Assembly: GCA_038321965.1 (NCBI GenBank)
Contig: JBBQFL010000013.1
Span: forward strand, 1 to 64,000
Source of the DNA: UKL13-2 sp038321965
Lineage (GTDB): Bacteria > Pseudomonadota > Gammaproteobacteria > Burkholderiales > Usitatibacteraceae
Reading direction: 5' to 3'
Length of the DNA stretch: 64,000 nt
The position numbers were made by a program, and so were the translations under genes. Below, in pieces: positions 1-7,773 of this stretch. The notes below the pieces were generated by a model. The model was given only the letters and a program-made list of their open reading frames with translations. It had not been told where the DNA came from and did no database searches. Each line of letters opens with the position of its first letter. Positions within the stretch are counted from its first letter, which is position 1.

Positions 1-1
1 T

Positions 2-109
2 GTTGGTCAACATCCTGCGTCGAAGGTCGATGAACTGACACCACGGCGGTGGAAGCAGCTGTTTGCGGCGAATCCGCTGCGCTCCGATCTATACGGCGTC
101 GGCCGGTAA
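2..109 (+). CDS. C-terminal end of an IS66-like transposase (partial)
   Basis: An open frame runs in from the left edge and ends at TAA 107-109, giving 35 residues that include HPASKVDELTPRRWKQLF. This resembles the short C-terminal element of IS66-family TnpC transposases, in which a HPA-x-x-(V/I)-x-E-L-x-P motif precedes the end of the protein. No start or catalytic domain lies in the window, so it is unclear whether the copy is intact. The assignment rests on recalled motif similarity and is moderate. It fits the accessory character of the next 7 kb. Confidence 0.5.
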   Translation, partial: VGQHPASKVDELTPRRWKQLFAANPLRSDLYGVGR

Positions 110-127
110 CGCAATAACGTCGGTGGG

Positions 128-379
128 TTACCGGTTACGCGCGCGGCGCTTGAACAATTCAGGAACGGCGTCGAAGCGTGCTTCATAGATCTTTACCGCC
201 GCCAAGCGTTTTCCTCTCCAGATGAACCTTGGCTCCCCGTAGTGGGAAGCTTTCGCCTCTCTTGTGGCGAAACGTTGAATGAGTGCCTTCAAATCGTGCT
301 TTGGCATAGCCTTCCATGTAATGGCTCGCCGCAAGGGGCTGCCAGGGTTAAGCCAGTATGCAATGCGCGCAAATTTCAT
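128..379 (-). CDS. Small basic hypothetical protein
   Basis: An 83-residue frame from ATG 379 (an upstream in-frame ATG at 394 adds five residues). It is rich in Arg, Lys and aromatic residues, especially toward the C-terminus (KRLAAVKIYEARF, then FKRRARNR), and has no signal peptide or membrane segment. I do not recognise a family. It lies about 130 bases downstream of the DUF5063 gene on the same strand and could be the last gene of that operon. No strong ribosome binding site is seen before either start, so it may be spurious. Confidence 0.35.
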   Translation of the reverse strand: MKFARIAYWLNPGSPLRRAITWKAMPKHDLKALIQRFATREAKASHYGEPRFIWRGKRLAAVKIYEARFDAVPELFKRRARNR

Positions 380-510
380 TGCGGCGCCCGTCATAACTCA
401 CACGGATGCGTCAGCGCGTCCGCGCGGCGCGCGACGGCAGAACGTCGAAAGCGACCCAGACCTGCCATAGCCGTCGCTGGTCCAATTCGCTTGAAAGCAG
501 TCATAGCCGA

Positions 511-1008
511 TCACCCCTCGTCTTGATGCGTCTGCAGGGCATACATAGCCTCAACTGCATGTCGTCCCCAATGAACAAACATTTGTCGCCAATAGAATGC
601 GGCAGCGTCTGCATAGCCTTCGTTATATGTGGCAAGTCCATTGTGCAGGTCTGCATAAATATCTTGGAAGTCGTCGAATAAATCACCGCAATTTGGGCTG
701 TGATCACCTTCCAAATCTGATGGGTTAAACACGACCCAGTAGTATTGAAATGGTAAAGATTGCAGATTGATTGCAATCGCTTTCCGCGCTTTGTTATCAA
801 CGTGCGGAAATTCTGGCGAATCTACAAATTCAACATCGGGGATTGAAAACCCAGCGACATAGATGGTCGAGAGCTCTTTGAGCGCATTACGTTTAAAGGC
901 CGCTGCAAGTTCGTGTCCATGAGGCGTATCGCACCAACTGACAAATCTTTCCGCGCTTTTGGCAAAACTGTCTATTTGGTCCTGAAATTGGGACACGCTC
1001 CTACTCAA
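511..1008 (-). CDS. DUF5063 domain protein
   Basis: 165 residues, acidic and cytoplasmic in character. The stretch from about residue 86 (FQYYWVVFNPSDLE, then DDFQDIYADLHNGLATY and FYWRQMFVHWGRHAVEAMYAL) has the arrangement I associate with DUF5063, a family of unknown function: an aromatic strand, an acidic D-x-x-DIYxDL helix, and a W-x-x-HWGxH helix. The TTG start at 1008 overlaps the stop codon of the upstream DUF3658-sigma-1.1 gene, so the two are probably cotranscribed and translationally coupled. A GTG at 996 is a possible alternative start, but the AGGAG before it is only one base away. Biochemical role unknown. Confidence 0.7.
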   Translation of the reverse strand: MSRSVSQFQDQIDSFAKSAERFVSWCDTPHGHELAAAFKRNALKELSTIYVAGFSIPDVEFVDSPEFPHVDNKARKAIAINLQSLPFQYYWVVFNPSDLEGDHSPNCGDLFDDFQDIYADLHNGLATYNEGYADAAAFYWRQMFVHWGRHAVEAMYALQTHQDEG

Positions 1009-1556
1009 AATGGCTCGCCATTTAGGTTTGAGGTGGCCGACTCTGCTTCGCGCACATCAATGCCCATTTCGTTGAACGTGGTGGTGATCGCCTCGATTTG
1101 CTCGGCGTCGACCATATCAGGCAGGTGGTCGTTGATTTCCGCGTACGTCAGGAAACCCCGCTCCTTTCCAAGCAGGATCAGGATTTTCAGCCTTCTTCTC
1201 TGTTCTTCCACAGACCGCGGACTAGCAATTTCCCGTTGCCGCAGTTTGATGCCTGATGTGGCGACGGTTGCTTGTGATGACTGTTGATTTGCGATTGTCT
1301 CGACAAGTCTCAAATGCCCTCGTGTCACGGCGGAATCTTCTGAGCGTGGCGCGCGAAGCTCACTCGTTCGCCAATTTCCCAAATCACCACGTAATTCAAC
1401 CCGTCCAGCAGCAACCAATTTCTCGATTCTTGCAGCAAGATTGGCACCTTCCGCATCTGGCGACACGGACAAGACCTTCCCAATCACCATTGCAACTTTT
1501 TGCCATACGGAACTAATGGCGGATATCAATTGGTCGTCAGCTTCTGACTCTGTCAT
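1005..1556 (-). CDS. DUF3658-like domain fused to sigma-70 region 1.1
   Basis: 183 residues in two parts. Residues about 5-70 (DDQLISAISSVWQKVAMVIG, then ARIEKLVAAGRVELRGDL and WRTSELR) resemble DUF3658, an uncharacterised helical domain. After a Ser/Thr/Gln-rich linker, residues about 117-171 (RRLKILILLGKERGFLTYAE, INDHLPDMVDAEQIEAI, FNEMGIDV) match region 1.1 of the housekeeping sigma factor RpoD very closely. No sigma region 1.2, 2, 3 or 4 follows, so it cannot be a sigma factor. In RpoD, region 1.1 sits in the DNA channel of RNA polymerase and inhibits free sigma from binding DNA; action on RNA polymerase or sigma is therefore an inference. It starts at ATG 1556 and overlaps the downstream DUF5063 gene. 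Confidence 0.75.
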   Translation of the reverse strand: MTESEADDQLISAISSVWQKVAMVIGKVLSVSPDAEGANLAARIEKLVAAGRVELRGDLGNWRTSELRAPRSEDSAVTRGHLRLVETIANQQSSQATVATSGIKLRQREIASPRSVEEQRRRLKILILLGKERGFLTYAEINDHLPDMVDAEQIEAITTTFNEMGIDVREAESATSNLNGEPF

Positions 1557-1685
1557 TCAAGCAAGCCTTTCAAATCGCATCAATACGCGTCATTTTATGA
1601 AAATCGCGACTATCCACCTCTGGCCGCACCCGACCCAAAGGGGACACTCCAGCCACAGGTCCAATTAGCCCCAAAACCCTCGACG

Positions 1686-4600
1686 TCACAACAGTAAGAT
1701 AATAATTGGAACAAGTGGAAAGGACCTCGAGGACGCCGGGCCCTTATCTGCAGAACAAGATGCGGTCGTTCCGCCGCTGCTGCCCGCACATGTCCAATTC
1801 CATGGACCTGTTCCCAAGACTGGTGTTGGAATACCCGCTGTACAGAGCATGTTCGTGGGAATCGTTGGCGTCGTACTACTGTTGGCCGAGCCGCATACGC
1901 CGTTTGCGAATGGCGGCGTCCCGGTGATTTGCGTGGGTGCGCTGGCGGCGAGCGTGTTGTTAGTTTTGTTGGTCTCGGTGACGGCTGAGTCAACATCAGC
2001 GATGGCGCCAAAGTAATAAGAACCTGCCGCGAGACCCAGAACCGAAATGGTGCCGGCGCAAACGTAGGAAGCGCCCGGCGCTAAGACCGGTAAATTGCAG
2101 CCGAAGCCAGTATTGATGCTGGACGTGGTGATGACGTTGTTCGCTGAAGCATAAAACTGTAGGCGGCTTGCGCCCGCTGAACCCGTGCCCTGATTCACGA
2201 CCGTTGCCGAACCGGCGACAGGAGCTCCCGATTGCGCGCTATTGTCGGCTGACATTGCCGTGACGACCAAGTCTGGGAGTGGTGGCGGTCCTCCCAGGCT
2301 GATCACGATGTTGGCAGTGGCCGAGGCACTCATATAGTTGGCATTGCCTGCCTGCGTGCCGGTGAGGGCACAGGTTCCAACACCGACTATGGTCAGCTGA
2401 TTGCCGGTGACATTGCAAATCGTTGCGGCACTGCTTGTGCCGAATGTAAAGGCAGTGAGCCCGCTGGATGCGGTTGCGGTGAGTGTGACGGGAGAAACGC
2501 CAAAAGTCACCGGCGATATCGGGGCAAAGGTGACCGTCTGGCTGGCAGCGTTGATCACAATATTGGCGTTGGCTGTAGCGCTGGCGAAGTAGGCATTACC
2601 TACTTGGCTGGCGGTTAGGGCGCAAGTACCGACACCGACTATGGTGAGCTGATTGCCTGAGACGGTACAGATTGTTCCGGCACTACTAGTGCTGAAGGTA
2701 AAGTTCGCTAGGCCGCTGGACGCTGTAGCGGTCAACGTGATCGGTGCAACGCCGAACACCGCCGTTGCCGCAGGCGCGAAGCTGACCGTCTGGCTGGCCG
2801 GGTTAAAAGGAATCGTCGTCACCGGTTGTAATGCAGGCGCACTATAGGCGTCCGCGAGCTGGCCGCTGCTGTTGCTGCCCCAGCATACAACCCCTCCGTT
2901 AACCGCCGCGCAACTGTGGCTATTGCCCGCCGACACGGCCGTAACATTGCTACCAGTCGCGATTGCCTGGACCGGCACCACGCTTTGCGTCTTACTGTTG
3001 TTGCCAAGTTGGCCGTTGCTGTTAGAACCCCAGCACTGCACCCCGCCGTTGACCGCTGCGCAGCTGTGGCTACTGCCCGCCGACACCGCCGTAACATTGC
3101 TGCCGGCGGCGATCGCCTGCACAGGTGCTTGGCTTTGCGTTGTGCTGTTGTTGCCGAGTTGGCCGTTACCGTTGTTGCCCCAGCACTGCACCCCGCCGCT
3201 CACCACCGCGCAGCTATGGGAGTTGCCCGTCGCTACAGCGGTGACGTTACTGCCAGCGGCAATCGCTTGCACAGGGACCAGACTTTGCGTTCTGCTGTTG
3301 TTGCCGAGTTGGCCGTTACCGTTGTTACCCCAGCACTGCACCCCGCCGTTGACCACCGCGCAGCTGTGGAAACCGCCCGCCGACACAGTCGTGACATTGC
3401 CACCAGCGGCGATCACCTGCACCGGCACCGGGCTATTCGTGGTGCTGTTGTTGCCGAGCTGGCCGTTGCCATTTGTGCCCCAGCACTGCGCGCCGCCGTT
3501 GACCACCGCGCAGCTGTGTTGGCTGCCCGCCGACACGCCCGTCACACTGCTCCCAGCGGGAATGGTCTGCACCGGCACCAGACTTCCAACGGTGCTGTTG
3601 TTGCCGAGGAGGCCGCCAACGTAGTCATTGCCGCCCCAACATTGCACCCCTCCGTTGACCACCGCGCAGCTATGGGCGAAGCCTGTGGACAGCGCTGTGA
3701 CACTACTACCCGCAGCAATCGCCAACACCGGCAACAGGCTTTGCGTGGTGCTGTTGTTGCCGAGCTGGCCGTTACCGTTATAACCCCAGCACTGCACCCC
3801 GCTGCTGACCACCGCGCAGCTGTGGTTGCCGCCCGCCGAGGTCGCCGTGACAGTGCTACCGGCAGCAATTGCCTGCGCCGGCACTACGCTGTCCACGGGC
3901 CTGCCGATGCCAAGTTGGCCGTTGCCGTTTGCGCCCCAGCACTGCACGCCGCCGCTGACTAATGCGCAACTGTGGCTGCCGCCTGCCGCCACCGCCGTCA
4001 CATTGCTGCCGGCGACAATCGCCTGCACCGGTACCAGTGTCGCCGCGCTGCTGTTGTTGCCGAGCTGGCCGTTGAAGTTGACGCCCCAGCACTGCACTCC
4101 ACCGCTGACCACCGCGCAGCTGTGAGTGTAGCCCACCGACAATGCAGTCACATTACCGCCGGCGGCAATTGTCTGCACTGGCACAAGGCTTTGCGCTTGG
4201 CTGTTATTGCCGAGCTCGCCATCGAAGTTGTAGCCCCAGCACTGCACCCCGCCGTTGCCCAACGCGCAGCTGTGACTATTGCCCGCCGACACCGCTGTAA
4301 CACCGCTGCCAGCGGCAATCGTCTGCACTGGCGCCCGGCGATTCGTGAGGCCGCCGTCGCCAAGTTGGCCGCTATTGCCGACGCCCCAACACTGCACACC
4401 ACCGTTGACTACTGCGCAGCTGTGTCCGGTACCCACGGATATGGCCGTGACGTTGCTACCGGACACAATCGTCTGCACCGGCACCAGACTATCCGTGTTG
4501 CTATTGTTGCCGAGTTGGCCAAAGCCGTTTGCGCCCCAACACCGCACCCCGCCGCTAACCACTGCACAACTGACATATTTGCCAGCCGACACCGACGTGA

Positions 4601-5282
4601 CATTATTGCCGCCCGCAATCGTCTGCAATGGCACTAGGCTTCCAGCATTGGTACCGTTGCCGAGTTGGCCGGCAAAGTTGTTACCCCAGCACTGTACGCC
4701 ACCGTTGATCACGGCACAGCTCTGGTCGTAGCCCGCCGACACAGCGGTTACATTGCTTCCCGCGGCAATCGCCTGGACCGGCAACAAGCTTGACGTAGTG
4801 CTATTGTTGCCGAGTTGTCCGCTGCTGTTGTCACCCCAGCACTGCACCCCGCCGCTAACCACCGCGCAACTATGGCCGGTACCCGCCGCCACTACGGCGA
4901 CGCTTCCCGTAGCTTGCGCAACTGTATTGATGGCCAAGCTGACACTGGTATTGAGCGTTCCCGCCGCATTGTCGGTTGCTGTCACGTTGACCGTAAAGCC
5001 CCCCGATGCCGTCGGTGTTCCGTTGATCGCAATGCTGCCGCTGCCGTTGTGGGTGGCGGTCAATCCGGTAGGCAAACCCGTCGCGCTTGCGGCGGTGACC
5101 GGCAGGACGGAACCGATCAGCAGATTTGCCTTGTAAGTCTGGCCCTGAATCCCAGGTGGCAATTGTGGCGTTACCAACAGCGGCGCTGCTTGAGCCAGTG
5201 AACACGACGTCGCGGCGATTAGCAGAAGTGACACCAGAATGGCTGCACAAAGTCCGTGAATGTCATTATTTCGGTGTATCAC
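1686..5282 (-). CDS. Large secreted RCC1-repeat protein with Ig-like and CARDB domains
   Basis: About 1198 residues from GTG 5282, chosen because GGAG stands eight or nine bases upstream and a clean signal peptide follows (polar n-region, LCAAILVSLLLIAATSC, then AQA-AP). In-frame starts at 5360 and 5486 would bury the signal peptide. Order of parts: an Ig-like domain; 14 tandem RCC1-type repeats of about 50 residues (HSCAVV-x-GGVQCWG-x-N-x-x-GQLGN); two MBG-like repeats of about 89 residues; a CARDB domain (DLVVTAMSADNSAQSGAPV); a Cys-containing segment ending TASCSA. The last residues (FPLVPIIILLL) look like the beginning of a hydrophobic sorting tail, but the usual Trp/Gly and basic end is missing. 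Likely extracellular; ligand unknown. Each repeat carries two Cys. Confidence 0.85.
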   Translation of the reverse strand: MIHRNNDIHGLCAAILVSLLLIAATSCSLAQAAPLLVTPQLPPGIQGQTYKANLLIGSVLPVTAASATGLPTGLTATHNGSGSIAINGTPTASGGFTVNVTATDNAAGTLNTSVSLAINTVAQATGSVAVVAAGTGHSCAVVSGGVQCWGDNSSGQLGNNSTTSSLLPVQAIAAGSNVTAVSAGYDQSCAVINGGVQCWGNNFAGQLGNGTNAGSLVPLQTIAGGNNVTSVSAGKYVSCAVVSGGVRCWGANGFGQLGNNSNTDSLVPVQTIVSGSNVTAISVGTGHSCAVVNGGVQCWGVGNSGQLGDGGLTNRRAPVQTIAAGSGVTAVSAGNSHSCALGNGGVQCWGYNFDGELGNNSQAQSLVPVQTIAAGGNVTALSVGYTHSCAVVSGGVQCWGVNFNGQLGNNSSAATLVPVQAIVAGSNVTAVAAGGSHSCALVSGGVQCWGANGNGQLGIGRPVDSVVPAQAIAAGSTVTATSAGGNHSCAVVSSGVQCWGYNGNGQLGNNSTTQSLLPVLAIAAGSSVTALSTGFAHSCAVVNGGVQCWGGNDYVGGLLGNNSTVGSLVPVQTIPAGSSVTGVSAGSQHSCAVVNGGAQCWGTNGNGQLGNNSTTNSPVPVQVIAAGGNVTTVSAGGFHSCAVVNGGVQCWGNNGNGQLGNNSRTQSLVPVQAIAAGSNVTAVATGNSHSCAVVSGGVQCWGNNGNGQLGNNSTTQSQAPVQAIAAGSNVTAVSAGSSHSCAAVNGGVQCWGSNSNGQLGNNSKTQSVVPVQAIATGSNVTAVSAGNSHSCAAVNGGVVCWGSNSSGQLADAYSAPALQPVTTIPFNPASQTVSFAPAATAVFGVAPITLTATASSGLANFTFSTSSAGTICTVSGNQLTIVGVGTCALTASQVGNAYFASATANANIVINAASQTVTFAPISPVTFGVSPVTLTATASSGLTAFTFGTSSAATICNVTGNQLTIVGVGTCALTGTQAGNANYMSASATANIVISLGGPPPLPDLVVTAMSADNSAQSGAPVAGSATVVNQGTGSAGASRLQFYASANNVITTSSINTGFGCNLPVLAPGASYVCAGTISVLGLAAGSYYFGAIADVDSAVTETNKTNNTLAASAPTQITGTPPFANGVCGSANSSTTPTIPTNMLCTAGIPTPVLGTGPWNWTCAGSSGGTTASCSADKGPASSRSFPLVPIIILLL
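2800..4874 (-). repeat. Tandem 150-bp repeats encoding 14 RCC1 units
   Basis: Fourteen head-to-tail units of about 150 bases encode the beta-propeller repeats of the secreted protein. Each contains a near-identical CAGCACTGCACCCCGCC block on the plus strand, 150 bases apart. The ninth unit carries two extra residues (GGNDYVGGLLG) and the fourteenth is incomplete. Units 10 to 13 are the most alike (NGNGQLGNNS), which suggests recent duplication. The close identity makes copy-number change by recombination likely and also invites assembly error. Confidence 0.9.
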
Positions 5283-5617
5283 GTTAGCATCTCCATGTTC
5301 CTTCTTGGCGCCTACGGTTGCCGCTGTGACTGGTTGCTCAATGCGGTTAATCGGAAGCATGTCTTCTATCAAATTCGAACAACCACTCAGGGCTCTTGCG
5401 GCTAGGTCGACGTCCGCCAGCAGCGTTCCCAACGCGGCGATATCAAAATCCCACCAGCCAGCGCCTGTTGCTTTGCGTCCGCCCAATTCCTACGTTGAGT
5501 TTGAATTTTCTATGCGTCATACCACGCAATTAAATTCTAGCTTGGCTTACGTGCGCGGTAGGCCGTAATTTTATTGAGTAAAGTCAAGAGCATCTGCCTG
5601 TTGGTGCAAGTCGAGTT

Positions 5618-5690
5618 GCACGGTCCGCAAAACATGCAGTATCCATTTCAGTGCCAACGTCCACTAATAGGACGCATCCGCGGACCGTGC
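5618..5690. repeat. Inverted repeat in the gap before the acetyltransferase
   Basis: GCACGGTCCGC (5618-5628) and GCGGACCGTGC (5680-5690) are perfect 11-base complements, 51 bases apart, and a smaller CGTCC/GGACG hairpin lies between them. The roughly 590-base gap 5283-5874 holds this structure and no convincing gene. It lies upstream of the RCC1 gene, which reads leftward, and of the GNAT gene, which reads rightward. It could be a regulatory hairpin or a mobile-element scar; the sequence does not say which. Confidence 0.5.
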
Positions 5691-5874
5691 GTAATCCAGG
5701 TCGCGTCATGACACTCCATCGGGCTAATCGATCAAAAGTTTGGCAGTGAATGGCTGCTTCTGAGAAGATTCTATGACCGCAGCTGGCCGGGTTTCACCGG
5801 AAATTCATATGGTGCCTCTCGACCCTATATAGGAAATACAGCGATAAAATTTGGCCTTCACGTCGGAGGCGTTG

Positions 5875-6309
5875 ATGTTTTCGGTTAGACAAATGTTTGA
5901 ACATGACTGCACTAGTATCGCCGATTTGAGTGGCGAACTTGGCTATCAAAATACAGTGGAATTGATCAAGGCGCGGTTCAACTATCTTGCGAGGTACCCT
6001 GATACCGCGATGTTTGTGGCGCTCGATACTCTGTCAACAATTGTCGGATGGGTGCACGTCGACGGAACACGAACTTTAACGTCGCCCGCCTTTGCAGAAA
6101 TCATGTCGCTTGTCGTCACGGCCAAGCATAGACGTCAAGGCGTAGGAAGACGACTGGTCGCCGAAGCGGAGAGTTGGAGTCGAACTGGCGGATACTCGCA
6201 TTTACGGCTACGGTCTGGAATGCAACGAGCCGACGAAGCCCACATGTTCTATTCGTCACTAGGATTTACGCCGAGCAGAACTTCAATGCTTTTCCAGAAG
6301 AGCTTCTAA
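5875..6309 (+). CDS. GNAT-family N-acetyltransferase
   Basis: 144 residues from ATG 5875, which has GGAGG five bases upstream; a TTG eight codons earlier is less likely. The protein follows the GNAT fold: a strand with GWVHVDG, the motif A strand MSLVVTAKHRRQGVGRRLV with the R-R-Q-G-V-G acetyl-CoA loop near residue 90, and a C-terminal YSSLGF-type segment (FYSSLGFTPSRTSMLFQKSF) common in this family. It should transfer acetyl from acetyl-CoA to an amine; the substrate cannot be told. It stands alone between the RCC1 gene and a group II intron remnant, in accessory DNA. Confidence 0.85.
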   Translation: MFSVRQMFEHDCTSIADLSGELGYQNTVELIKARFNYLARYPDTAMFVALDTLSTIVGWVHVDGTRTLTSPAFAEIMSLVVTAKHRRQGVGRRLVAEAESWSRTGGYSHLRLRSGMQRADEAHMFYSSLGFTPSRTSMLFQKSF

Positions 6310-6490
6310 ATTTCCCAGTGTCGCGAACGTCCGCTTCTAGCCGGTTTTCAGAGGCTCTTCATCAGGCAGCCCTCGGTAGAGTCGGGATGTGACGCGGTAA
6401 TTGTAGGTCAGGCCAAGCTGTTTGCCGCCTCTTTCGTCTGGCGGTGCCTGAGTAGCCGAACCGTGACCCCGTTTTCACATCCCTCTCATC

Positions 6491-6523
6491 GAACTGGACA
6501 TGCAGATTTCCCGCATCCAGCTC
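6491..6523 (-). ncRNA. Group II intron domain V
   Basis: Read on the minus strand, GAGCTGGATGCGGGAAA starts a 33-base hairpin closing with GTCCAGTTC. Pairing of GAGCTGGA with TCCAGTTC, the near-apical bulge and the small loop are the conserved catalytic domain V of group II introns. It lies 13 bases after the maturase stop codon, the usual place. This confirms the neighbouring reverse transcriptase as intron-encoded. Confidence 0.8.
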
Positions 6524-6535
6524 TCGGACAAAACT

Positions 6536-7504
6536 TCACGCCTTCACCCACGACACGTCGTGCCCCAAACGCGTCAGACGTACAAGACCCATGGTCCCGT
6601 AAAGGTAGGAGGGAGGATAGTCCCCATACCCGCGTCGTCTAACTTTGTGCTTGTTGCGCAACCACCGACTCAGCCGCGCTACCGTGTAGTTGTCGATTGC
6701 CCGATACGCTTTGCTGACGGTCCCTACTTGGAAGTAGTTCGCCCATCCGCGTAGCGAGCGGTTCAACTTGGCTACCAGCAGCGTGGCATCCTGCCATGCC
6801 GTTTTCTCAGCGGTCATTGCATGGATCTTTTCGACCATGGTCCTGATGCTTTTCTTCGACGGCCGGTAGCCCAATCTTGCTTGCCCCGTGCGCGGCGAAT
6901 ACATCCGCCCAAACGTGTATCCCAGAAAGTTAAACTCGCCTTTCGGCACCTTGCAGATTTGTGTTTTCTCTTCGTTGACCGTCAGCTTCAGTTTTCCCAT
7001 GATCTCGCGCAATTTGAGCAGAGCCTCTTCGGCCTTGCCCTTCTTGCACAGAATCACGAGATCATCGGCATAGGTTACGATCCGACTGCCTAGACGCCGT
7101 TCCAACCCAAGTTTCTTCCATGCCAACACGAACCGGCGCATGTACACATTGGCCAGCAGTGGTGAAAGCGGTGAGCCTTGGGGGATGCCACGACCGGTGT
7201 CTTTGGCGCCCGTTGTGCGTGTCGTCCTGCCTCGCTTGTCGGTTTCTTCCACGGTGCAATCCAGCCACTGCTTGATCAAGTGCAAGACACGTCGGTCAAC
7301 AACCCGACGGGCCACTGACTTGATCAATTCGGCATGTGGAATACTTCCGAAGTAGTCCGCGAGATCGGCGTCTACGACATCCGAATGACCTCGAAACAGC
7401 ATATCGTTCACCTCGACGACCGCCTGTGTTGCATTACGGCCAGGACGGTAAGCGTACTGCTCTGGTGGTAGATCGGCTTCGTAAATCGGCCCCAGCACCA
7501 GCAT
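6536..7504 (-). pseudogene. ltrA: Group II intron reverse transcriptase/maturase, N-terminally truncated
   Basis: 322 residues remain; intact proteins of this type are about 420 or more. Homology begins at LVLGPIYEADLPPEQYAYRP, inside the fingers region, so the RT0-RT1 blocks are gone. Present are VVDADLADYFGSIPH (about 43-57), GIPQGSPLSPLLANVY (106-121), the catalytic YADD (145-148), and a C-terminal group II maturase region (WANYFQVG onward). The ATG at 7504 has an in-frame TAA six codons upstream in unrelated sequence, so it is probably accidental. With no intact ribozyme, function is unlikely. Confidence 0.85.
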
Positions 7505-7510
7505 CGAATA

Positions 7511-7749
7511 TCCGTAACTTTAGTAAATTTGAGCGTTTTTAAATGCTCGTTTGCCTTTGTTCCAAGCTTAATTATCGCGAAACAGAAATATCGGGATCGC
7601 ATTTACGGATTTATTTCGGGGGGCTTATTCGAATTTTTACGCTTTTATTCCTTCATTTACGGATTTAATCTCGCAAAACAAGTTCGCAACTTGTTCCACC
7701 GCCCATTTCGTAGTTCGGTACTTTATTCCGCTGTTCGTTACTTTATTCC
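7511..7749 (-). mobile_element. Tn7-like transposon end: array of degenerate TnsB-type repeats beside glmS
   Basis: On the minus strand starting just past glmS come GGAATAAAGTAACGAAC (7733-7749) and GGAATAAAGTACCGAAC (7713-7729), 20 bases apart, then weaker copies near 7682-7697, 7654-7670, 7635-7651, 7600-7617, 7547-7563 and 7511-7527, most in the same orientation with an A(A/T)(T/C)AAA core. Tn7 ends carry repeated sites of about 22 bases with an AATAAAGT core, and Tn7 inserts about 25 bases past glmS. Position, spacing and core all fit. No tns genes lie in the window, and the terminal TGT cannot be fixed, so this is probably a relic. The gap 7505-7773 holds no gene. Confidence 0.55.
7677..7695. 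repeat. Perfect palindrome within the repeat array
   Basis: AACAAGTT and AACTTGTT flank a three-base CGC centre, a perfect 8-base inverted repeat. One half overlaps a degenerate copy of the AATAAAG-type repeat. It might act as a weak hairpin after glmS or be a paired protein-binding site. Confidence 0.5.
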
Positions 7750-7773
7750 CATGGACCAGCTTGTCAGACAACA

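Larger units (their letters stand above)
6376..7504 (-). mobile_element. 5'-truncated group II intron
   Basis: The minus strand carries the maturase frame, then ribozyme domain V at 6491-6523, then a domain VI-like stretch. A GGGATGTGA/TCACATCCC pairing (about 6383-6391 with about 6475-6483) and a CUCUAC-like end near 6376 suggest the intron 3' boundary, which is an inference. The whole 5' half (ribozyme domains I-IV and the first part of the reverse transcriptase) is missing: at about 7505 the sequence changes to the AT-rich repeats next to glmS. The element therefore cannot move on its own. Confidence 0.75.

Noticed and set aside
2872..4637. Long plus-strand open frames across the RCC1 gene (up to about 350 codons)
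   Set aside because: They are mirror frames of the 150-base repeat unit; repeated, low-complexity products and no ribosome binding sites. The minus-strand gene with signal peptide and RCC1 units is the real one.
2800..4874. Regular direct repeats that could suggest a CRISPR array
   Set aside because: Units are 150 bases and encode protein repeats continuously; there are no short repeats with unique spacers and no cas genes.
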